The notes beneath the pieces were generated by a model. That model was given only the letters and a program-made list of their open reading frames with translations. It was not told the DNA's origin and did not search any database. From Planococcus sp. (in: firmicutes) (GTDB taxonomy: Bacteria > Bacillota > Bacilli > Bacillales_A > Planococcaceae), in contig JASLAI010000326.1 of assembly GCA_030147225.1 (NCBI GenBank), forward strand, positions 1 through 17,193: a stretch of 17,193 nt of DNA. The letters are read 5' to 3'. The translations under genes were made by a program, and so were the position numbers. Position 1 is the first letter of the stretch. Each line of letters starts with the position of its first letter. Below are positions 12,163-17,193 of the stretch, one piece after another.

Positions 12163-12820
12163 ACTGATTGAGGAAAACAATCAGAAAAGGGGATTGCTGA
12201 ATGCTGAAAACGAAAATGTATACGAAGGTTTTCTTTTGTATTTAAGGACCGATCTCCGAATTGACGAACACGCTGGGGAAGAGATACTTATGGATCTGTT
12301 GGATCATTTGGTGGAAGCGCAAGAAGACGGAAAGTCTGCGAAAGAATTGTTCGGGGAATCGCCTCAGAAATACGCGGATGAACTGATTGAAAATTTGCCG
12401 AGTGAAAACCGACGAAATGTTTTTTGGTTCAGCGCTTCACAGATTATGGGTTTAACGGGCTGGTTTGCGGCCATCTTTGGTGTCATCAGTCTGATTGTTT
12501 CGTTTTTTAATCCGGTGGATAACAGCATTGCGCTTGGCAACTTATTGCTCATGCTGCTGTCGGTGATTCTGGTAGCAGTCGTCGGCGTCTTGGTCATTTT
12601 TCAAATCGTCCGTTCATCTGTGTTTCAAAAGGATAAAAAGAAGTGGCAAGCTTACGTGAAAGCTGGGTTATATGGTGCTGCCGCATTCGTATGTGTTGTC
12701 TTGATAGCTTGGCTGTTCGAGGATTTCGGCCCAGTCATCAAATTAGAATGGTGGATTTTCCTGTTGATCGGTTTGGTTTTTCTGGCGATCAGCAAACTAA
12801 TGTATAAGCGGGCAGAATAG
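12146..12820 (+). CDS. Membrane protein with N-terminal HAAS/DUF1129-like domain, PadR partner
   Basis: A 224-residue protein. The first 85 or so residues are helical and soluble, with NVYEGFLLYLRTDLRIDEHAGEE, LMDLLDHLVEAQEDGKSAKELFGESPQKYADEL, a pattern seen in HAAS/DUF1129-type proteins commonly encoded beside PadR regulators. Four hydrophobic segments follow at about 98-121, 128-154, 172-192 and 199-219. Biochemical function is not established for the family. A regulatory partnership with PadR is inferred from the genetic coupling. Start: ATG 12146 with AGGGG at 12132-12136. A GTG at 12137 in the same frame has no properly placed ribosome-binding site. No terminator is obvious between this gene and dsdA. 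Confidence 0.75.
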   Translation: MRKTAELIEENNQKRGLLNAENENVYEGFLLYLRTDLRIDEHAGEEILMDLLDHLVEAQEDGKSAKELFGESPQKYADELIENLPSENRRNVFWFSASQIMGLTGWFAAIFGVISLIVSFFNPVDNSIALGNLLLMLLSVILVAVVGVLVIFQIVRSSVFQKDKKKWQAYVKAGLYGAAAFVCVVLIAWLFEDFGPVIKLEWWIFLLIGLVFLAISKLMYKRAE

Positions 12821-12837
12821 AATCTTCTGGATAGATA

Positions 12838-12866
12838 CTGAAATTTTTATACTTGTCCTGTATGAT
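12838..12866 (+). promoter_or_regulatory. Possible sigma-A promoter for dsdA
   Basis: CTGAAA at 12838-12843 and TATGAT at 12861-12866 are 17 bp apart, with a good -10 and a weak -35. An overlapping alternative is TTCTGG 12825-12830 with TATACT 12848-12853. A small inverted repeat, CCTGT 12857-12861 and ACAGG 12874-12878, flanks the -10 region and could be an operator or chance. The absence of a terminator upstream means read-through from the padR unit is also possible. Confidence 0.4.
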
Positions 12867-12902
12867 GAAATTAACAGGCAATTCGAACGAAAGGGGATTT
12901 GT

Positions 12903-14237
12903 ATGACCATTCCGCAACAGCAAATGAACAGCTGGATCGAGAAATATTCTTTATTGAAGAACATCATTGACCTGGAGCCGGTAGTCTGGCTGAATCCGAA
13001 CCTTCAAAAAATGGCTGCCATGTCTGGGCTGCCAGTAGGTCTGGAAGATATGAAAGATGCAGAAAAGCTATGGCAGCGGTTTGCACCTTATCTGGCAGCT
13101 GAATTTCCGGATACGGCAGCAGAAAAAGGCATTGTCGAATCGCCGTTGCGTGAAATTCCTGAGATGAAAGAGCAGCTTAGCAAATCTTATGGTGAAGACT
13201 TCGCGGGCAAGCTTTTTTTGAAATGCGACAACGAATTGCCGATAGCGGGATCCATTAAAGCGCGGGGCGGCGTCTATGAAGTGCTGCACCATGCGGAAAA
13301 ACTGGCTATGGAAGCAGGTTTGCTGACAAAAGAGCAGTCGTACGAACAATTTTCATCCGAACGGTTCAAGCAGTTTTTTAGCCAGTATTCCATTGGGGTA
13401 GGCTCTACCGGGAATTTGGGTCTCAGCATCGGCATCATCAGCGCCAAACTTGGTTTTCAAGTATCGGTCTATATGTCCGCGGACGCCAAGCAATGGAAAA
13501 AAGATCTGTTGCGTGAAAAAGGGGCAGCAGTGGTGGAATTTGGAGGAGATTTCAGCGAAGCGATTTTGGCTGGACGCAAGGAAACACTCGCCAAACCAGA
13601 TGCTTATTTTGTAGATGACGAGAAGTCGAAACATTTATTTTTAGGTTATAGCGTCGCCGCTTTCCATCTTAAACAACAGGTGGAAGATGCGCAAATTCAA
13701 GTCGATAGCGAGCATCCGCTTTGTGTCTATCTTCCTTGTGGTGTGGGTGGTGCTCCAGGAGGCATTGCTTTTGGGCTGCGTCAGGTTTTCGGAGATGCCG
13801 TTCACTGCTTTTTCGTAGAGCCGACGCATTCGCCGGCAGTGCTGATTGGTTTAATGACAGGTGAAAAAGAAAAAATCAGTGTTCAGGATTTTGGCATCGA
13901 TAATATTACTGAAGGCGATGGGCTGGCAGTAGGCAGGCCATCGAGCTTTGCTTCGGGCATTAGCGAAAAAACAGTAAGCGGCATTTACACATTGGAAGAC
14001 CGGGATCTGTTTAAATTATTGACTCTTTTGGCGGACAGTGAAGGAATCTTTGTTGAGCCATCCGCGACTGCAGGGTTGCTGGGTCCTCTAAAGATCCAAA
14101 CAACTACATACGCTGAAACACATCGCTTTCCGATGGCTGCTGCTGCTCATATTGTCTGGGCAACAGGCGGTGCACTGGTGCCGAAAGAAGAAATGGATGA
14201 CTTTCATCAACGTGGAAAAAATTATCTAGGAGGCTGA
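12903..14237 (+). CDS. dsdA: DsdA, D-serine dehydratase (D-serine ammonia-lyase)
   Basis: A 444-residue PLP enzyme of fold type II that converts D-serine to pyruvate and ammonia. Length is close to the E. coli enzyme (442). The PLP lysine is K119 in GSIKARGG (116-123), the phosphate-binding glycine loop is GSTGNLGLSIG (167-177), and the DsdA-typical LPCGVGGAPGGIAFGL lies in the second half. Other family segments are WLNPN near residue 29 and PAVLIGLMTG further on. ATG at 12903 is preceded by AAAGGGG at 12890-12896. No dsdC regulator or dsdX permease is present, so a role in D-serine detoxification or cell-wall amino acid turnover is inferred rather than shown. The 3' end contains the ribosome-binding site of the next gene. 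Confidence 0.93.
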   Translation: MTIPQQQMNSWIEKYSLLKNIIDLEPVVWLNPNLQKMAAMSGLPVGLEDMKDAEKLWQRFAPYLAAEFPDTAAEKGIVESPLREIPEMKEQLSKSYGEDFAGKLFLKCDNELPIAGSIKARGGVYEVLHHAEKLAMEAGLLTKEQSYEQFSSERFKQFFSQYSIGVGSTGNLGLSIGIISAKLGFQVSVYMSADAKQWKKDLLREKGAAVVEFGGDFSEAILAGRKETLAKPDAYFVDDEKSKHLFLGYSVAAFHLKQQVEDAQIQVDSEHPLCVYLPCGVGGAPGGIAFGLRQVFGDAVHCFFVEPTHSPAVLIGLMTGEKEKISVQDFGIDNITEGDGLAVGRPSSFASGISEKTVSGIYTLEDRDLFKLLTLLADSEGIFVEPSATAGLLGPLKIQTTTYAETHRFPMAAAAHIVWATGGALVPKEEMDDFHQRGKNYLGG

Positions 14238-14241
14238 GAAA

Positions 14242-14538
14242 ATGGAATTGTCTTGGGTTTTGATTATTATTAGTACATTTTTGGCAGCCGGCTATTTTTT
14301 TCAGAGCACTTCAGAAAAACGGATCAAAGCGCTGGAGAGCAGAATCAGACATGTCGAGAAGCAGCTAAAGCAAACAATGCAGGGCATGGAACTGGCAGAA
14401 CCTGACGTCAATGAAGAACTAAGGGAACTTCTGGAAAAAGGAAAAATGATTGAAGCCGTTAAACGCACCCGGCAGGAATTCGGCTGGTCTCTGCTGGAAG
14501 CTAAACAATACGTGGACGATTTGAAGGCTGGCAGATAA
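14242..14538 (+). CDS. Membrane-anchored protein with ribosomal L7/L12 C-terminal-like motif
   Basis: A 98-residue protein in three parts. Residues 4-20 are one transmembrane segment (WVLIIISTFLAAGYFF), and 23-48 a charged coiled-coil-like helix (EKRIKALESRIRHVEKQLKQ). At 57-95 a domain reads ELRELLEKGKMIEAVKRTRQEFGWSLLEAKQYVDDL. That last part follows the helix-helix pattern of the L7/L12 C-terminal domain (gkKIeaIKxxRexxgxgLkEAKxxVd). It is not a ribosomal stalk protein, since it lacks the L7/L12 N-terminal domain and carries a membrane anchor. ATG at 14242 uses AGGAGG at 14228-14233, inside dsdA. It overlaps the next gene by one base. The function of such anchored proteins is unknown to me. 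Confidence 0.75.
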   Translation: MELSWVLIIISTFLAAGYFFQSTSEKRIKALESRIRHVEKQLKQTMQGMELAEPDVNEELRELLEKGKMIEAVKRTRQEFGWSLLEAKQYVDDLKAGR

Positions 14539-14819
14539 TGCAGCAATGTGAAATTTGCCAGACCTCATTTACATGGAAGCAGATCAGCAAATCACTTTGG
14601 CTGGCTTATAAACCGGTGGCTTGCCGAAATTGCGGGAGAGTCCACAAAGTCCAGTTTTTATCTAGGTTATTGGTTTCTTTGTTAACAGTGGGCCCAATAT
14701 TTGCCTTTAGCTTTTTTTCTTATCCAACCAGTACACAAGCACTTCTACTTGGAGCGTTGGTCCTATTTCCATTCATTTTTCTTTTGTTGCCGTATTTAAT
14801 GCGATACCGACTGGCTTAA
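14538..14819 (+). CDS. Small membrane protein with two CxxC pairs (cxxc_20_cxxc type)
   Basis: A 93-residue protein with CEIC at residues 4-7 and CRNC at 29-32, separated by 21 residues. This is the layout of the TIGR04104-type cxxc_20_cxxc family and suggests a small zinc ribbon. Two hydrophobic segments follow at about 43-62 and 68-88, then a basic end (RYRLA). The ATG at 14538 shares its A with the TAA of the preceding gene. The ribosome-binding site is weak (AAGG at 14524-14527), so translational coupling is likely. The function is unknown. The gene is last in a probable dsdA unit and is followed by a terminator. Confidence 0.75.
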   Translation: MQQCEICQTSFTWKQISKSLWLAYKPVACRNCGRVHKVQFLSRLLVSLLTVGPIFAFSFFSYPTSTQALLLGALVLFPFIFLLLPYLMRYRLA

Positions 14820-14845
14820 AAGATCCTTTCTAAGGATCTTTTTTT
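14818..14845 (+). terminator. Rho-independent terminator of the dsdA unit
   Basis: AAAAGATCCTT (14818-14828) and AAGGATCTTTT (14832-14842) form a stem around a TCT loop with a T run on the 3' side. The 5' arm overlaps the last stop codon, and flanking A and T runs make it potentially bidirectional. Confidence 0.92.
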
Positions 14846-14916
14846 ATTTGTGCAGGAGTTATGAAGCATCTGGCGAATAGTTGTGGAAAAGAAATAAAAG
14901 GAAGAGAGGAGAACAC

Positions 14917-15327
14917 ATGGGTATTCAATCAAGCCATATTTTTGTTAATTTGCCGGTGAAGAACCTTGAACGGTCGCAAGCCTTTTTCGAAGAAATTGGA
15001 TTTGAGTTTGATCAGCAGATGACAGATGAAAAAGGAGCCTGCATGATCGTCGGATCGACCATTTACGTAATGCTGTTAACCGAAGATTTTTTTAAGAGTT
15101 TTTCCAAAAGGGAAATCGCTGACACAGCCAGAAGTGCGGAAGTGATTACAGCCATTTCTGCAAACAGCAAAGAGGAAGTGGATAAACTAGTAGATGCTGC
15201 GTTTAAAGCAGGTGCCCAACAAGCTAGTGAAAATATGGACGATGAATTTATGTACCTGAAGAGTTTCAAGGATCTGGACGGGCATATGTGGGAAGTTCTC
15301 TATATGTCTGAGGAAGAAACAAAATAA
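14917..15327 (+). CDS. VOC-superfamily (glyoxalase/dioxygenase-like) protein
   Basis: A 136-residue protein with a vicinal oxygen chelate fold made of two beta-alpha-beta-beta-beta modules. The first starts SSHIFVNLPVKNLERSQAFFEEIGFEF and the second ends LKSFKDLDGHMWEVLYM. H7 and E126 are at the usual metal-ligand positions of the family. The pattern resembles uncharacterised lactoylglutathione-lyase-like proteins rather than a known fosfomycin or bleomycin resistance enzyme, so no substrate is proposed. ATG at 14917 is preceded by AGGAG at 14907-14911. A TTG at 14881 in the same frame would add a basic 12-residue stretch that is not VOC-like. It is probably a single-gene unit, ending in the shared terminator with the convergent importer. 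Confidence 0.82.
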   Translation: MGIQSSHIFVNLPVKNLERSQAFFEEIGFEFDQQMTDEKGACMIVGSTIYVMLLTEDFFKSFSKREIADTARSAEVITAISANSKEEVDKLVDAAFKAGAQQASENMDDEFMYLKSFKDLDGHMWEVLYMSEEETK

Positions 15328-15332
15328 AGGCA

Positions 15333-15369
15333 AAAAAGCATCCGGAAGAAAAATCTCCGGATGCTTTTT
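15333..15369. terminator. Bidirectional terminator between VOC gene and tcyB-like gene
   Basis: AAAAAGCATCCGGA (15333-15346) and TCCGGATGCTTTTT (15356-15369) form a perfect 14-bp stem around a 9-nt loop, with A and T runs at the ends so that it serves transcripts from both sides. The minus-strand permease gene stops at 15368-15370, within the arm. It therefore ends that unit immediately after the permease. Confidence 0.93.
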
Positions 15370-16045
15370 AAAGATAATCTGCATAGCGTTTTTCAAGGTA
15401 GTTCTGCAAAATGGTCATTGCGGAGCAGATCGCCCAGTAGACCAGCGCCACCAAAATCAACATCGTTAATAAATCATATTCGCGTGCACCGACAATGCGG
15501 GCCTTTTGAAAAATCTCGGGTACTGTGATCATGGCAGCTAAAGAAGAGGCTTTGATCAAGTCCAGATAGACATTTGACAAAGGCGGAACAGCGATCCGCA
15601 CAGATTGCGGAAGGATGATGCGGCGCATCGTCTGCCAATAAGTTAATCCTAGAGCCGTGGAGGATTCCCACTGCCCTTTATCAACCGATGCCAATGAAGA
15701 CCGGAACACCTCCGCGATATAAGCGGCACTATTAATGGTGAAACCGATTAAAGCAGCCTGAACCGCTGTAAATTCGATGCCGATGACCGGCAGGGCAAAA
15801 TACAGCAGGAAGAGGATGACAAGAATTGGAACACCCCTCATAAAGGAAATATAAAGTCGTGCCGGAAATTGCAAAATCTGCAGCCGGGAAGTCCGCGCAA
15901 GCGACAGGAAAAAGCCAATAATCATACCAAAGAACATACTGACAACAGATATCAGCAGCGTATAGCCAATGCCTTCCAGCACGTACGGAAGCGATTCAAT
16001 GGCTAAGGCAGGGTCAAACAGCAGTCCCCATTCAATGTCATTCAT
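15368..16045 (-). CDS. tcyB: Amino acid (probably L-cystine) ABC transporter permease, TcyB-like
   Basis: A 225-residue permease of the polar amino acid (HAAT) ABC family, with hydrophobic segments near 21-50, 68-88, 95-112 and 190-212. The region around 120-156, with WESSTALGLTYWQTMRRIILPQ, is the EAA loop that contacts the ATPase. The C-terminal EIFQKARIVGAREYDLLTML resembles cystine permeases TcyB, and substrate choice rests on that resemblance. The start ATG (complement of 16043-16045) has AGGGGG on the minus strand at 16053-16058. It lies 15 nt after the lipoprotein gene, so the two form an operon. The cognate ATPase (tcyC) is not downstream: a terminator follows at once. Confidence 0.82.
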   Translation of the reverse strand: MNDIEWGLLFDPALAIESLPYVLEGIGYTLLISVVSMFFGMIIGFFLSLARTSRLQILQFPARLYISFMRGVPILVILFLLYFALPVIGIEFTAVQAALIGFTINSAAYIAEVFRSSLASVDKGQWESSTALGLTYWQTMRRIILPQSVRIAVPPLSNVYLDLIKASSLAAMITVPEIFQKARIVGAREYDLLTMLILVALVYWAICSAMTILQNYLEKRYADYL

Positions 16046-16060
16046 CAGACAACCCCCTGT

Positions 16061-16909
16061 TTAATTTTCTTCAATATCAGGTTTGACGGATACATCTGCA
16101 CCACCGAAAAATTCTTCGGAGATTTCTGTGATGGTACCGTCTGCGAGCATTTCATCCAAGACTTTATTTACATTTTCAGCGAGTTCGGTATTGTCTTTGT
16201 TCATGACAAGGCCAACTTCAGAAGGTGCATACTTGATATCGGGATGAATTGTGATGTTTAGTTCGGGAAAAGCCGCGACACCAAAAGTTGATAAATAATA
16301 GTCATTTAGGATAACATCTGTGCGTCCGATTGAGACATCACGCAAATACACTTCGTTCGTAGCATTATCATATGTTACCTCTTCAGCACCGTAATCACGT
16401 GCAATTTCCATGTAGATCGAAGTGGAAGCACCAGCTGCTTTTTTGCCGGCGAGATCATCCAGACTAGAAATACCAGATAAATCATCTTTTCTAACAACTG
16501 CTGTGCCGTAAGAATATTTAATCGGTGTAGAAAAGATGAACTGCTCTGCGCGGTCTTCCGTAACCTCGATATCATTGGCAGCCATATCGATTTGACCTGT
16601 ATTGACACTTGTCAGCATTTCATCAAATCCAAGTTCAGTAAATTCGATATCAAGATCCAGACGTTCGCCAAGCTCTCTCACTACTTCCACTTCAAATCCT
16701 GTCAATTCATCGGATTCTTCGTCTCGGAAAGAAGTGGCAAGCAAGGTGCCGGAAGTGGCAACAGTCATTGACCCTTGTTCCTGGATTTCCTCCCATGCTG
16801 TTTTTGTTTCCGCGGTTTCGTTGTCCGTATTGCCGCATCCTGCCAACAATGCGATAGCAATCGCCCCTTGAGCCATAAGTATTTGGTTCTTCTTGGAATA
16901 TGTATACAC
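16061..16909 (-). CDS. tcyA: Amino acid (probably L-cystine) ABC transporter substrate-binding lipoprotein, TcyA-like
   Basis: A 282-residue type-3 extracellular solute-binding protein. The N-terminus has lysines at 6-7, a hydrophobic stretch and the lipobox LLAGC with C25 as lipid-attached cysteine, so it is anchored outside the membrane. The binding fold shows GSMTVATSGTLLATSFRD, then ELTGFEVEVVRELGERL (the conserved G-F-x-V-x-V pattern), TELGFDEMLTSVNTGQIDMAANDIEVTEDRAEQF and GLVMNKDNTEL. Start is GTG (complement of 16907-16909), chosen because AGGGAGG on the minus strand (16918-16924) is 8 nt upstream and the signal peptide needs it. A downstream ATG at codon 12 would truncate the signal. 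Cystine is inferred from family resemblance. Confidence 0.82.
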   Translation of the reverse strand: MYTYSKKNQILMAQGAIAIALLAGCGNTDNETAETKTAWEEIQEQGSMTVATSGTLLATSFRDEESDELTGFEVEVVRELGERLDLDIEFTELGFDEMLTSVNTGQIDMAANDIEVTEDRAEQFIFSTPIKYSYGTAVVRKDDLSGISSLDDLAGKKAAGASTSIYMEIARDYGAEEVTYDNATNEVYLRDVSIGRTDVILNDYYLSTFGVAAFPELNITIHPDIKYAPSEVGLVMNKDNTELAENVNKVLDEMLADGTITEISEEFFGGADVSVKPDIEEN

Positions 16910-16942
16910 GTGTAAAGCCTCCCTAATTTTAAGTCCTATAAG

Positions 16943-16971
16943 AACATAGCATCTACAGCAAAGTTGAGCAA
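16943..16971 (-). promoter_or_regulatory. Possible sigma-A promoter of the tcyA-tcyB unit
   Basis: On the minus strand TTGCTC (complement of 16966-16971) and TATGTT (complement of 16943-16948) are 17 bp apart. Both boxes deviate from consensus. The position about 33 nt before the GTG start is suitable. A CymR-type control of cystine uptake would be expected from relatives, but I cannot identify an operator by eye. Confidence 0.35.
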
Positions 16972-17178
16972 TGGGTTGAACTTAACTTGTGAGAAAACTC
17001 TGTAATCAACTATATTTTTATTATGTAAACTAAAAGTTTCTTTGCATGAGAAGTTCAAGAAGTTGGAAGAGCGTGTTTTCTTACTTGATCTACAAGAGAT
17101 AACTATTTTTAAACTAGCTGGTATCAGGTGCCAATAAAGTCAGTAAAATAGACGATTTATCTCTAATTCAGTATTTAT

Positions 17179-17193
17179 AATAAAAAAAACCGG
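17179..17193 (-). terminator. Distal part of a minus-strand terminator at the window edge
   Basis: Read on the minus strand the last bases are CCGG followed by eight T and an AT-rich stretch. This is the look of the 3' arm and T-tract of a rho-independent terminator whose 5' arm lies beyond the window. It suggests a minus-strand gene just outside whose transcript ends before tcyA. Confidence 0.4.

Larger units (their letters stand above)
16910..17193. other. AT-rich intergenic region upstream of tcyA
   Basis: About 280 bases with no credible gene on either strand. An 18-codon reading frame at 17046-17102 lacks a ribosome-binding site and is not called. I see no T-box, S-box or tRNA here. The near part holds the lipoprotein ribosome-binding site and a weak minus-strand promoter. 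The far end holds a likely terminator fragment, described separately. Confidence 0.7.

Noticed and set aside
12857..12878. Small inverted repeat CCTGT...ACAGG before dsdA as a riboswitch or operator
   Set aside because: Only five base pairs with a 12-nt loop, overlapping the putative -10 box; too weak to claim.
17046..17102. 18-codon open frame starting ATG on the plus strand
   Set aside because: No ribosome-binding site, no recognisable product, and a length expected by chance in AT-rich DNA.

Overview
The window is an ordinary-composition stretch of a Bacillales (Bacillota) chromosome. Gene order (pseudouridine synthase, then pyrR-pyrP-pyrB-pyrC-pyrAA-pyrAB-pyrK-pyrD-pyrF-pyrE), strong Shine-Dalgarno sites, sigma-A-like promoters, frequent TTG/GTG starts and a roughly mid-40s percent G+C impression all fit. 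A Planococcaceae host (Planococcus/Planomicrobium type) is my best inference, but no 16S or other marker is present to prove it.

Region 1 (1-11680): the tail of an RluD/YlyB-type pseudouridine synthase gene, then the complete de novo UMP pathway operon. A consensus promoter overlaps the rluD stop codon. Transcription passes a PyrR-dependent attenuator, then pyrR (attenuation protein) and pyrP (uracil permease), a second PyrR attenuator, and eight enzyme genes covering every step from bicarbonate/glutamine/ATP to UMP: PyrAA/PyrAB make carbamoyl phosphate, PyrB carbamoyl aspartate, PyrC dihydroorotate, PyrD/PyrK orotate, PyrE OMP and PyrF UMP. From pyrC onward every gene overlaps its predecessor by 1-11 nt, and a strong terminator follows pyrE. 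Unlike Bacillus subtilis there is no attenuator between pyrR and pyrP, which are only 27 nt apart.

Region 2 (11681-12820): a two-gene unit of a PadR-type regulator and a four-helix membrane protein with an N-terminal HAAS/DUF1129-like domain. It sits behind a near-perfect sigma-A promoter and a cluster of inverted repeats that looks like an autoregulatory operator.

Region 3 (12821-14845): D-serine dehydratase (dsdA) followed tightly by two small membrane proteins, one with an L7/L12 C-terminal-like motif and one with two CxxC pairs. A terminator closes the unit.

Region 4 (14846-17193): a small VOC-family protein on the plus strand converges, across a bidirectional terminator, on a minus-strand amino acid (probably cystine) ABC importer made of a permease (tcyB-like) and a lipoprotein (tcyA-like). 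No ATPase gene is present in the window. The last 270 bases are AT-rich non-coding DNA holding the likely minus-strand promoter and, at the edge, what looks like the distal part of a terminator for a neighbouring minus-strand gene.

I do not see a convincing novel system. The points most worth checking are the reduced attenuator set, the operator array ahead of padR, the dsdA/L7-L12-like/CxxC cluster, and the importer without its ATPase.
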